Source: Tieghemiomyces parasiticus (taxonomy: Eukaryota > Kickxellomycota > Dimargaritomycetes > Dimargaritales > Dimargaritaceae). Taken from it: DNA of 53,055 nt. The position numbers were made by a program, and so were the translations under genes. The stretch covers positions 1 through 53,055 of the forward strand of contig JANBPT010000226.1 of assembly GCA_027575765.1 (NCBI GenBank). The letters run 5' to 3'. Below the pieces are notes generated by a model that was given only the letters and a program-made list of their open reading frames with translations, did not search any database and was not told where the DNA came from. Positions 21,811 to 33,222 of the stretch are shown one piece after another. The stretch's first letter is position 1; the number at the start of each line of letters is the position of its first letter.

Positions 21811-23436
21811 ATGACCGACCCACGACTCGCCGCGCCCGCGACGGACGCCTCGCAGAAGCAGAAAAAGAGCAAGAAAGAGAAGAAGGAGAAGAAGGCCCGC
21901 CTCGAAGACAAAAACCAAGCCAAGGATGAGCGACGGAAAGATAAGAAGGCCAAGAAGGCCAAGCGTGCCCAGACCGAAGATACATTCACCGAGCCCGATT
22001 CCAAGAGGACCAAGACGGCCGCCCAGGCGAAGCCCGCCGCTGCCCCGTCCAAAGCCAAGGTGTCTGCCACCTCCCACCCGGCGGTCACCATTGAGGACGC
22101 CACAGCCTTCTACGAGAAGCACCAAATCTCGGTCGACGGCGACATGGGGCACCGGCCCTATACCGAGTTTAGCCACGCCCCGTTTGACGCCGACATCATG
22201 CAGGCCTGCGGCGAGTTTGAGCGCCCGTCACCCATTCAGGCGGCTTGCTGGCCGGTTGTCCACGCTCGGCGCGACGTGATCGGTATTGCCAAGACCGGGT
22301 CGGGCAAGACCTTCGCCTTCGCTATTCCGGCTATCCAGCACGTGACCAACCGCTTGGCCAATGAGAAGCAACCGTCAGGGAAGAAGGACAAGTCCACGGC
22401 GGTGGCCCGGCCCATGATGCTGGTCCTGGCGCCAACCCGCGAGTTGGCTATCCAGATCGAGGAGCAGTGTGTTAAGGCCTGTCAGGGTGTCACCATCAAC
22501 GCCGCATGCGTGTACGGCGGAGTGAGCCGCGGTGCACAGATCGGGGCCCTTCGCCAGGCGGCCCCGCTCCTCCTGATCGCCACCCCGGGACGGCTCCAGG
22601 ATCTAGTCGAGGACGGCCAAGTCGACCTCTCAAACGTATCCTTCTTGGTTCTGGACGAGGCCGACCGTATGCTGGACATTGGGTTCGAACGGGCCATCCG
22701 TCAGATCATCAGCCACGCCACCTACTCGCCGCGTCAGACGGTCATGTTCAGTGCCACCTGGCCTGAGAGCATCCGCAAACTGGCCCACGACTTTTTGGCC
22801 CCTGACGCCGTCAAAATCACCATTGGGTCCGATAACTTGTCAGTCAACCATGACGTGACGCAGGTGGTCGAGGTGCTTGAACCTTTCGGCAAAAACCGCC
22901 GCCTGGAGGCCATCCTGCGCAAGTACCATGAGTCCCGTACCAACCGGATTCTCATCTTCGCCCTTTACAAAAAGGAGGCGGACCGCCTCGAACAAATGCT
23001 TCGCCAGCGCGGCTACACCGTGGGGTCCATTCACGGTGACAAGCCCCAAAAGGAGCGCCTCGAGGCACTCAACGCCTTCCGCGACGGCTCCTTCCCACTT
23101 TTGGTTGCCACCGACGTGGCTGCCCGCGGCCTGGACATTCCCAACGTCGAGTACGTTATCAACTACACCTTCCCTCTTACCATCGATGACTACATTCACC
23201 GTATCGGCCGGACGGGTCGCGCCGGTAAGAAGGGGGTCGCCCACACTTTTTTCACTGTCGACGACAAGGCCCACTCTGGCGAGCTCATTAACGTGCTCAA
23301 GTCGGCCAACGTGCCCATCCCCCCGGAGCTGCTGAAATTTGGTACCACCGTCAAGAAGAAGGAACACAAGGAATATGGCGCCTTCTTCAAGGAAATCGAC
23401 CCGAATGTCAAGGGCACTAAGATTAAGTTTGATTAG
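21811..23436 (+). CDS. DBP3: DEAD-box RNA helicase DBP3 (60S ribosome biogenesis)
   Basis: A 541-residue DEAD-box helicase. The N-terminal 85 residues are Lys-rich (KKSKKEKKEKKAR and similar), as in yeast Dbp3, a nucleolar helicase acting in pre-rRNA processing of the large subunit. Motifs in order: the Q-motif region with RPSPIQ, motif I AKTGSGKT (160-167), PTRELA (208-213), ATPGR, motif II DEAD (282-285), motif III SAT (314-316), DVAARGLD and HRIGRTGR. The ending AYGAFF-type sequence (here EYGAFFKEIDPN) followed by KIKFD matches Dbp3 rather than other family members, and total length is close to the yeast protein (523). The frame is intronless. The start is the first ATG and is followed at once by the basic region. 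Confidence 0.93.
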   Translation: MTDPRLAAPATDASQKQKKSKKEKKEKKARLEDKNQAKDERRKDKKAKKAKRAQTEDTFTEPDSKRTKTAAQAKPAAAPSKAKVSATSHPAVTIEDATAFYEKHQISVDGDMGHRPYTEFSHAPFDADIMQACGEFERPSPIQAACWPVVHARRDVIGIAKTGSGKTFAFAIPAIQHVTNRLANEKQPSGKKDKSTAVARPMMLVLAPTRELAIQIEEQCVKACQGVTINAACVYGGVSRGAQIGALRQAAPLLLIATPGRLQDLVEDGQVDLSNVSFLVLDEADRMLDIGFERAIRQIISHATYSPRQTVMFSATWPESIRKLAHDFLAPDAVKITIGSDNLSVNHDVTQVVEVLEPFGKNRRLEAILRKYHESRTNRILIFALYKKEADRLEQMLRQRGYTVGSIHGDKPQKERLEALNAFRDGSFPLLVATDVAARGLDIPNVEYVINYTFPLTIDDYIHRIGRTGRAGKKGVAHTFFTVDDKAHSGELINVLKSANVPIPPELLKFGTTVKKKEHKEYGAFFKEIDPNVKGTKIKFD

Positions 23437-23749
23437 AAGCGCGGTATGTTTTCGCAGTGCATAGGTAATTAAAGCTGCATATTTCGAGTTTTATCGATAT
23501 ATATATATATTTATTTATTCGCGTGATAAGGCTGGGTCGAGAAGAATCTGGCTTACTAGCCACTACCATAGCCTGCGCCTAATGCTTGTGTGTGGTTAAC
23601 TTGGCGTGTCGTAGACGAGGCAAAGCTATTGTCGTTTCCCAGTCAAGCCGTGGACGTTGGGTTAATCCACCCTTAATTGCTAAAAAATAAATGAGCTAAT
23701 CCAGCGAGTTCTAACCTATTCGCGTTTAGCAACGTACAAGAGATACTAT
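23437..23749. other. Shared 3' region of convergent genes DBP3 and CDC8
   Basis: Contains an (AT)n run near 23497-23512 and AT-rich sequence suitable for transcript ends on both strands. No gene. Confidence 0.5.
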
Positions 23750-24974
23750 CTACGAGGCCCAGAGGCCGTACTGCAGTTCCCGAGACGCCACAGTCTGGAT
23801 GGTTTCCTGAGCCGCCTTGGTCAGCTTCTCATGAATCTGACCAATCGTCTCTGTAGCGTCCACGACCTTTATGGGGCAGGATATGGGTGACGCAGGTATA
23901 GGCACGGGATGGTGGTTAAAACCACTGGAGCTAGGGACTAGTGCCGGGTCGAAGAGCCCAACAATAGAAGGTCCGGCGAAATACAATTCCTTTGGTAGCC
24001 TTACCTTCCAATCGGGCTCGCGCAACTTCAGGAACAAGTCGCGTACACGAGTCTGCAGTTCTTCCTTTTCGTACCGCTCCTCGCCAAACCCACCTCGCTG
24101 CATACTCGCTTGAATGGGCATGTCTAAGAAAAAGGTCAGATCGGGTTTAAGCAGCCCTACATCAGGCTGCTTACACCACTCGAGGTCGAGGCCCTGGAAA
24201 AAAAAGATAGATGAGGGCAAAGTGAGCGACATGGCGGCCAGGTTAGTATGGCGGGGGTGGGGAGAGGAGAAGGAGCTTCGTGGGATGGGTTGTCACCCCT
24301 AGTAAATTTGAACGTGCAGCCTATCTCCCCCCTATGAGCCTACCTTGGCAGCCGAGAATGCAACGCCCGAATAGGCATAGCGGTCTACCACGAGGTGGGT
24401 ACCACTGCGGAGGTGGTTAGCCAGTTGGTCTACGGCCTCCCAGCGGTTGGCGGAGAAGAGCAGGTGGATGGCCTGGTCATTCAGGTCTTGGTGCTTCGCC
24501 AGGTAGCCGTTAATCATGTGGCCAATACCAGTGGTGCGGTCTACAGAGACCGAACCCGAGCGGTCGCAGTGCAAGCGCTAGTGTAGCGGAGTTAGTATGA
24601 TAGGTGGCGGCGGTGGAGTCTCAGCTAGGTCGAAGGTAGGAGAGCCGCTCAGGGCAGACGGCCACACCCCAACTGAAGTCGGCCCAGTACACATGGGATA
24701 CGATTTACTGAGTACTCAGATAAGGCTAGTCCCGGATAGCTGTGGCCGTGAGTACGAGACTCCTCAGGTGCACCTGCGCAGCCCTGTATGAGGAATCATC
24801 TCAGTTTGCATCGCTTAGTCTGAACTCACCAGGAAACTTCCACAAGATCGCCCGGTGACCTAGCTGGGTCAACCGGTCCACGAGCATCTGGGCCTGGGTG
24901 GATTTGCCCGTCCGGTCGCATCCTTCCAACAGAATGAAGGCGCCCCGGGACATGGTGGCCGCTGTCGCTGACAT
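23750..24974 (-). CDS. CDC8: Thymidylate kinase (four exons)
   Basis: Exons are 24974-24830, 24540-24344, 24193-24005 and 23866-23750, with introns of 289, 150 and 138 bp. They give 215 residues, close to yeast Cdc8 (216) and human DTYMK (212). The enzyme phosphorylates dTMP to dTDP with ATP. Visible are the P-loop [10 protein letters not shown] (17-26), [10 protein letters not shown] (74-83), the [12 protein letters not shown] motif with D101/R102, DWCKQP-type [11 protein letters not shown], and the LID segment [10 protein letters not shown]. All donors read GTRAG; acceptors are CTGTAG, TTCCAG and ATAAAG. The 138-bp intron has no stop in frame, but without removal it would insert 46 residues between DWK and VVDAT, where relatives run straight through. 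Two in-frame ATGs (24974 and 24953) are possible starts. Confidence 0.92.
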
Positions 24975-25357
24975 GGGGCAGGTAATGCCGTAACCGGTAG
25001 AAGAATAGGGGGGAGGTGAGAGGGAGGCAAGGTAGCGATGCGGGAGGCTCAGAAGTCTAATACCGAGGGAGGAAGGGTAAATGACGCAGGCAAAAGGCTT
25101 GAAGTAGTCCCCTACGGGCGGTGTGTTTACTTATTGCACAAGTGGTGTTTATACTAACGGGCTGGGTCAACAGGCCAGGGTTTAACCCATTTACATCGGT
25201 TGCCGCTTATAACGTTTTATGGGGGGGGACGGTTCCCAGCGTTTCATATCTCTATCTCTCTCATAGGAAACCACACACCATTCGATTCGGAGATAATGGC
25301 GGAGGAAACGTACCGCCGCTGGCATGTCACAGAGAAGAAAAAAAAAGAAACCACGGT
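24975..25357. other. Spacer between CDC8 and IML1
   Basis: Holds the promoter of thymidylate kinase and the 3' end of IML1, both on the minus strand. Contains a run of eight G near 25221-25228 and poly-A near 25340. No gene. Confidence 0.45.
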
Positions 25358-28300
25358 TTAGAATTCGATATCCAGGCCAGTCAGACTCGTCTCGGGCAAC
25401 ATACTGGCCAGTGTACTGAGGCCCAACTCTTGGGTCATCTGCTGGACGGTGCGTCGCCAAAGGTTCGAAAGGCGCACCGGATCGTGACAGAAGGCTTCCA
25501 ACTGGGCAAGCAAAGCGGCGGCCTCCTGATGTGGGGTTAGGGTGGCCATATTGCCGCTGCCGTCACGGCTAGTGGGCCGATCACCTTCGCCGCCGCCTCC
25601 CGCTGAGGTCCCACCACCCGTGGCATCCGCCCCGTCATGGGTCGCCGTGGCTAGATTACGGGGCGCATCCTTACCCGTCGCCTGAAGTCCGACGAACGAC
25701 TGGGTGCGCAGGTGGACGGTGGCCGCGGTGGTGAGGTGCAGCGGGTTATCCACCCACAGCAGCCGGCCGGGGCCTCGAATCTGCACAAACGCCAGTCCCG
25801 ACCGGTGGATATACTGGAGGTGTGTATAGGCCGCGCGGCCAGAAGCGCTGGCGGTTGACGCCGGGTGAAGCTTGACGTTGGCGGGGAACTGACTGTCAGG
25901 CTCATGGTCGAGGACAAAGTCTAAGGCCTGCAACACCGCCTCCTCGAAAAAGTACTTGGGAAGAAGGCGGATCCAGTCGGCGGTCCCCGCGGGCGCCGCG
26001 TCGGGCCCCACCCCGGCCAGATCCACAATTTCCTGGACGCTGGGCGCGTTGACGAAGCGGATCATTCGCGTTCCCAGGAACGGGTAGATTTGCACTAGGT
26101 GATCGTCAGTGAGTTGGCGGGCCGGTACCTTGACCAGGCGGTGGCCCCACCGCTCCGCCAGACGGGCCCAGCTGCCAATCAGTTCCTCGATGAGCGGCGC
26201 CGTGCACCCCAGCCAGGCGACGGAGAGGTGGTAGGCCACCCCAGAAACGTAGACCCGGTCATACTCCACTTGGGCAAGTTCGGTACGGTCGCTCGTGTTC
26301 TTGGCGTCGGCGTTGATGGTGAGGTGGCCCGTTGTGGCGATAGGCGCTGACGGGCTATCAGGCCGGACGGGTTGCACCCCGACAGTGGACGGGGTGAGTG
26401 GTAAGATGCGGGACTGGCCCTCCTGGACCAGCACAGGGCGATCGGCCGGTGGCCGGGTGGGGGCTGAAGATGATGAAGCTAGCAACGGGGTGGCGGTAGT
26501 GGTCGAGGGCGACGGCGTGGAAGAGGTATCGCTACCCTGGTATAGTCGGGCGGCGAAGTGGGTGAACCACGCGCGCGAGGTGGCTGCCTCGGTAGGTCGG
26601 ACGGGCATGGGGCCACGGGCGCGCGAGGCCCCACCTTGCATGGACACCCCTCCCGTCCCGGCCACCGCTTGGGTCGAGGTCTCCGCGGAGCGGGCCGGGG
26701 TCGGTAGGTACGCCGGCGTGAGTTGGTAAATCATCATGTCGTCAAGGAACACGTCGCGGTTGCGGCAGTGGACAAAGAGCCGGCGCTGGAGGAGTTCCTG
26801 GGCATAGGCAACGGCCCGCTCGCGGCTGTCAAGCTCGGGCATACACGCCAGAAGCCAATCGACCAGGTCCTGGCCGACGAAGGCATGGGCGTACAGCCGC
26901 CAGTGCCACCGTCGGATGGCGATCCGGAGGCCTTGGGTCGGGTGGAGCATGGCCGCTGCCAGTTCAGCCAGGCCCACCTGCGGGGTGAGCGGGCCGACCG
27001 GGGGTGCTTCCGCGGCGGGGATCACAGTAACCGCGGGGGCGGCCGCTGGGGAGCGCTTAGCCACCAGGTCCTCGTAGTAGGCGGAGGGCCGTTTGGTGGT
27101 GATGTGCATGTCCAGGGTGGCCAGGGCGGACCGGGAGGCCGGTTCCCGTTGGCGCCGTCCGTCACGCAAGGCGTCCGGAGCGAGCCGGCCCGTGGTGGCT
27201 GCTAAATTAGATCCTACTGCCGGCTGGGCGCGCCGGAGGCGGACGAGGTGGTCAAGGAATAATTGGAACCCGGCGATGCGACGCTCTTCATCGGTGAGCG
27301 GGGCAGAGCGCGCAGCATGGGAGGTGGGCACGGTAGGGGGTCGAGTCAGCGGGAGGAGGGCCAACCGGACGGTGGAGTAGGCCCCCACCCCGACCCCGGC
27401 GTCAGGGTCCACAAGAAGTTGGTCGCACACGTTCCAGGGCATCTCCAACCGGTCGGCGTACCGGAAGCGGGCCCGCTGAGGGACGTACGCGTCGCTATAG
27501 GTCCCCCACAGTTGGTACTGGTAGGCCACCTCATCGCGGCGGTATCGCGGAATGGATTGGTAACGCTTGGTGGTGATCTCCTGGGTGTGGTGGTGGTAGG
27601 TGAGGTGGTGGTAGTCGCGGCCGTTGGACAACACGTAGCGGTAGGCCAGGCCAGTCAATTGGTTCCAGTCCAGAGGGGCCTCACGGTCGGCAGGGGGCGG
27701 TAACGGGCCGGCCGAGAAGGACTCGTGCGGGACCCGAGGCCCCCAGCGGCGTAGGTTGGTGGGCACTGGGTTCGGCGGGCCAAGGGGTGGGACGGCGGCG
27801 GCCGTGGCTCGGATCCCAGACAATGCGGGGGCGGCGGAACGAGATCCTGTTGGCACAACGGTGCGGGGAGGGACGGTGATTTGAAAGCCCTCGGCGACGC
27901 GGGCGGCGACCAGATCACATAGCACGGCGCGAACCTGGGCCGTAGAATCGCGGTCGGCGGAAGCCGCCAAGGCCGGGAGGGTAGCGGTCACCTTGGCGCG
28001 GCCGGCCAGAAGTGCTGCATCCGGGGACAGGTTAGATGGGTACTCCATGTAGGCGGCAGACAGATGGATAAAGTCCGGCGGGTGGTCGGTGGTGAGCGGG
28101 AGGTACGCCGGGGTCACCAATGAGGGCCACTGCACCGAAACGCCAGGGGGAAGTCCCACGTACACGTCCTGCCAGCGGCTAAACTGGCGCTTTAGGATAT
28201 CCGCCTTGCGTGCGGTGACAAAGAGGACTGGGCGAGCCATTCGCGAAATCGGGAGCGGACTACCAGGGCCCCGCGTGTTCTGCCGAGCGTAGTGGGAGCG

Positions 28301-31300
28301 ATTACTATTGGACGGTGGAAATGGGGTCCAGGGACCGTCGTCGCCCGAGTACAGAGGGCGCTGGGCCCACTGTTCCAGGAGATTACCCGGCGAGGTTTCA
28401 TGGTCCAGGCGCGTGGCGGTAGATTGGCGGCGTTCGGAGTGCGAGCGGAGGAGGGCTGGATGGTGACCAGCCTGACCGGCGGCCCGTTCGAACGTGTGGA
28501 GGGCCTGTGTCGTTGCGAACTGGCCATTAGGTACGGCTCGGGCTGGGGTGATCTCTCCGCTGTAGGTGAGAGCGTAGTAGCGGTACCACGGGTCGTGTGG
28601 GTTACCGGGTTCCGGAACGTCGTTCCTCACCGTCATTGGTGCCGCTGGCGAACGGATAGGTTCGGGTGGCTCGAGGGTGAAGGCCCGGAAATCGCGGGTG
28701 AGGTAGTCAGGTCCGGTCTGCATGGCCTGGCTGGCGCGTAAGGACGCCCGACGTTCCGAATCAGTACGTGGAGGAGAGGAACGGCCGACCAGGGGCGGGG
28801 TATCCGACCCAGGGGAGTGAATGGCGCGGCCGTGAGGGCGGGACCGGAACCCACCCGCCTCCTCTGCGCGAGGACTGGCCTCGTCAGTGGGCGTGGCCAT
28901 ACTGCCGGAGCGGTCACGACGCCCCGTGGTGTGACTGGAGGTACCAATCGGGGTTTGGGCCGACGGGGGCGGCTGGGGCCGGCGGACAGCCACCGGAGCA
29001 AAGATGGCCTGGTCGTAGCGGCGTTGCAGTTCCCGGAGGGACAGAGCAGGCGTGCGGGAATCGGACCGCTGGGTCTGCGAGGAACTTCGCGAGATGGTGC
29101 GGGCGTGACCAGACCCGTCGTTCGGGAGGTCTGGCGAGGCAACGTCGACGGGGGCACCCGCGCGATGTCGAGACGGGCGGAGGGACCCCCCGCGCGACCG
29201 GCGGCGGCCAGGGTCGTTGCCAAACTCATCGTCGCCGTCGCCACCGCCCAAGATCAGGTATGGGACTTGCAGCTGTATACGTAGGTGCTGACCGGTCCCA
29301 GCGGTCTGAATCTCAGGCATGCGGCAGTAGGGCTGGAACCGGTGACGGCCGCGGGTCTGCAGGGCTAAACAGTCCTGCTGGTAGAAACTGGCATCCACCC
29401 ACCACGGCACCAGGTAAAACCAGTAGTCGGCGTGCGGGTCAAACGGGGCGCCGGTTTCGGCGGGGGTACGTGGTAAGCGGCTCCCGCTGGGGGACGGGTG
29501 GTGACGCGCAGCAAAGTAGGAGGGTGAGGCGGCCTCCCCACCCGCTGTGTAGCTCGTACCGGCGCCGGCGGGGCCCAGATTGACCGCGCTAAACCCCTCG
29601 TCGTAGTACAAAATATCTGCGGTGGTGTCGGCGGCAGTGGTGGTGGCCGGAACCGCATCACTGGGCCAGGGAAAATGGGCCATCTCGGCCTCGTACGCCG
29701 GTCGGGCGTCCGGGTTGGCCTGCGGGACTCGGCCTAACCCGTCCTTCAGGCAGATCCCCTCGTAGGTGCGGAAATCGGCTTCCGAAGTGTCGCCGTAAAG
29801 GACGGCGTTGCGCCAGCTGGGCGGGACGGCTGACTGGAACCGGAACACTGGGGAGCGGTGCAGTGGCTGTGGGGCGAGACACACCACGTCCACGCGGAGC
29901 CCGGCCTCTAACGCCCGCTGGGTGGTGAGTCGGAGCAGGGCCTTGGGCACATCGAAGACGCCCGTGCTAGGGGTCACGATTACAACCTTGGACGTAATCA
30001 CCGCCGCGTCGCGCAGCTCGCGGGGGCGTTCGAATCCGTTGAATGCCAGGTTGATGGCTTCGAGTACGTTACCGCGCATGGCCGGGGCGAGGCGGCCGGT
30101 GTGAACCGGCCGCACGGTTTCGCGGACCCCAATGGATTCTGGGGTGCGACCCGACTCGTGGCTAGAGGAGGTTTGGTTGGAGTCCGCCGTTCCGGCACTG
30201 GGCCGCTCGAGGGACCGCGCCACGTCGGCATTAAAGGCCAAGAATGCCCGGCGCGCCAGCAGGGCCGCCGTGTCTGGGTTGGGGCAGAGCAAGGAGCACA
30301 GAGCGTCATTGGAGATGACCTTGTAATAGTCTCGGTAGTGTATGTTCAGTTCTTTGCTGTAAGACACGTCGGAGACCCACACGTGCTCCTCGTCGGTGTA
30401 GAGGTAGCGGGCGAACAGGACCAAGGTGACGAAGTGGTTGGCACGTTCCCGCTGCCAGCGCCGGAACAATTCGTTGAGGAAGTACTGTAGGGCCCGTTCA
30501 TAGTATAGTGTGCCGTCCTCCAGAAACTCCCAGGTCTCACGGCTAACCTGAACGAAGACCACGAACCGGGCGCGCGTGGTGCGGAACACTAGGCGGGTTT
30601 GCGGGGTCACATAGGCCGTGGACGCCTCGGCAGTGTCGTCGCGCCGGATTCCGCACACCTCAGCGCCAAAGTAGCCCAGATAGGTGAGGGTCTGGCCGTG
30701 GTACAACACCCGACCGACCAGCGAAGCCTGCAACCGCTGTAGGTCGGCCCGGTCCACCGCCGGGTGGCGGAGTTGCAGCTCGACGTAGCGCGCGGTGGCC
30801 TGCGCCGGGTCGACCTTCTGGGCCAGCACGGGCGTCATACCCGTCAACCGCAACCGGGTGGCCAGCGTCGTAGCTACGGAGAGCGGGGTGGCCTTCGTTA
30901 CGAGGCTGTGGTCCAGCTCGGTGACCTGGAGGTAGAGCGCCGTGGTCGGATCGGGGGCCGGGGCCGTGTCTAACGTAAAGACGGAACTGCGCCGGCTGTT
31001 GCTCTGGGGCCGGTGAGCTAGTGGGTTGGGCGTGTGGGGTCGTGAGGAGCTGCCACCGGGGACTGGTCAACCGTACAAGCGCGGGGGATAACGTCGGTGG
31101 GTGTAAGCACGAACATTTCTATATATATGATAGGCTAGGGCCTTCCACACTTCAGGGGGGTTGGTGATGCGGTCAGCAGGGTTGACTACGTAGCAATTCG
31201 GCGCCGAAGTACGGCCGTTACTTACCGTCCGGATTGTGCGGGGCGCACGAGTCAGCCTCATCACCGGCCGCGGCACTGGGTCCTACAGGGTGGGTGGTCG

Positions 31301-31448
31301 GTATGGGCACCACGCGGAGCAAGTCGCCCACGGTTATATTGGGGAAGCATTCCGAAAAGACGATCACGTCGCTGGACCCGGCAGAGGCTTCGTGCAAGCG
31401 CAGCGTTACTTTCTTGCCATGTGCCTGGTCGAGGGTACTGGCCGACAT
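25358..31448 (-). CDS. IML1: IML1/DEPDC5, subunit of the SEACIT/GATOR1 complex
   Basis: Exons 31448-31226 and 31062-25358 flank a 163-bp intron (donor G|GTAAGT, acceptor GACCAG), giving 1975 residues. With Npr2/Npr3 the family forms the GAP complex for the Rag/Gtr GTPases at the vacuole and so restrains TORC1 when amino acids are scarce. Exon 1 carries the conserved start of the family (VIVFSECFPNITVGDLLRVV). The central domain contains VVIVTPSTGVFDVPK and VDVVCLAPQPLH (about residues 435-485). The DEP domain lies at about 1433-1517 (GQDLVDWLLACMPELDSRE). The protein is about 370-390 residues longer than the yeast and human relatives because of Ser/Pro/Thr-rich linkers (about 680-1000 and 1540-1620). 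The catalytic Arg of the complex resides in NPRL2, so none is expected here. Further introns inside the linkers cannot be excluded. Confidence 0.9.
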
Positions 31449-33222
31449 GCTGCAATGGAGAAGGTAAACGAGGTTCCGGGTAGAAGGGAAGGAATAGAAA
31501 TGTCGTAACCGGCCACCAAGCAGCCTCTCTACAACGTGGTGCTGGAGGGGGGGACTGCCGTAAAAAGCTAATGAGCTGACGGACGATGTCGCGTGAACTG
31601 GGCAGTGTCGGCCTGGCGCCGTTAAAACCTACGTTAGCGCGTTAAGGGGGACAAAGGCGGTGAGCGTCGTAGGGACCCGTTATACTTATATAGTCCTGGA
31701 CCCTATGGGATATGGTTAACGTAGGTGTATATACCCCGGAAGCAAGTCGGAGACTGTATGCTTACGAGGGGAAGTGTACCAGGACGACCCACGCTTCCGC
31801 CACCACTTTGCCGATACCGCGGGGGGTGTAAAAGGTGGGACCCACCTATCCGAGTCCATGTGTGCTATGCGGCGTACGGTTTTGTCGATTGTGTATTATG
31901 CATAGTGCTGGACCTTGGAGCTTACAGTACGACATTTCAGTCTACCATACAGCGCGGAACCGATTAGGCACCTGGGGCCGTGGATATATGCGCTTACCGC
32001 TGACCTGTGCGGACGCCACTAACTATGCCAGTCGATGATATCAAAAGTACCTTAACCTTACAGTGCCGCATGCACCTTGATACCGTGGGGCCTGGTAAGT
32101 TAGGTGGCCTAACCTACGCTAAACCGGACCAATTCTTTATAGACCCCGCTATATACTCTTTAATTTCAACAAATTCTCTTCCAAAAACCCTAATTTGAAC
32201 CCAGCTCAGATTTACCCAGCAGAACGTACGATTCTTCCGTTGGAAACCATATTCCTTAGCCCAAACAGCTAAGGAAAGCCATGCGGAACTAGACCGCCGC
32301 ATTCCCACCACCCTACCTTGTCGCCGGTTTTTCAACTGAGGACCTGGATTTTAGCCATTCTGTGGGACTGCCGTACCCAGAACCGCCATCACCTACCAAA
32401 CTCCCACCCCCTGCTCACCATGCACCCGCAGGATACTCCCCAAGGCTTGGTGCATACCTTAACTTCCACTACCTATTGTTACCTTGCGATTTTCCCTGTA
32501 TTACCTGCCGCCTGTGTCACTTGACCTCGCCAGCCTTCTCCGTTATAATTCATGCCTATCTATTGAACGCCGTGCATTGATCTACCCTTTCACCCTACCA
32601 GGCTACAAGTTGACCCGAGTCAGCGCTACTTCAGTACTGCCAACCAGCACACCGGGACTTGATAATGATAATCCCCTAAACTTTTTACTTGCTCCTGGTT
32701 AGATGCCTATAGACCTGAGCCCTAGGGGTTACAACTACCACAATAGCATGTAAAACCTAACATGGCTTACATACAAGTTTACTTGTCATATGTCTATCAA
32801 AGGATAGTGCTTGATATCAACACAATGGCCTATATATTTCAAGGGTGGGGAAGTTCAAAATTGCCAACGGAATACTGATTCGTCAACAAGACCAACACGA
32901 CCCCGATTTTATTGGAACAGGGCAGCTGAGCATTTTTAGTTGTCTATTGATACAGTTATATGAGAGGAACGCACCGAATGGAAAGGCGTGAGATTGCTTG
33001 GAAAGCCAACCTCAGTAGATCTACCCTGCTAGTCTCTGAAAGAAAGGGGGCAAGGAATAATGATCCTTTCTTGGGTGAAGTACTTGTAAACTCGAGATAA
33101 CTCTAGGTATGGTGCTCGTCATAGACGCGGTGTAGATGTGTAGGTCTGATAGACTCTTGCAGGCATTATGGGTACAGTCGGTGCAACCGCAGTCCAGGAA
33201 AACACCCTGATGCAAGCGGGGT
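31449..33222. other. Gene-poor stretch upstream of IML1
   Basis: About 1.8 kb, AT-richer than the genes, with only short frames lacking motifs. Contains the IML1 promoter at its left end. Confidence 0.45.

Noticed and set aside
23867..24004. Reading the kinase segment as a genuine 46-residue protein insertion
   Set aside because: Its borders match splice sites exactly and removal restores the family length and the DWK-VVDA junction; kept as a finding only in the sense of possible retention.
28768..29583. 271-codon plus-strand frame and several 100-200-codon frames on both strands inside IML1
   Set aside because: All are shadows of the GC-rich IML1 linker; the products are Arg/Gly/Pro-rich composition artefacts.
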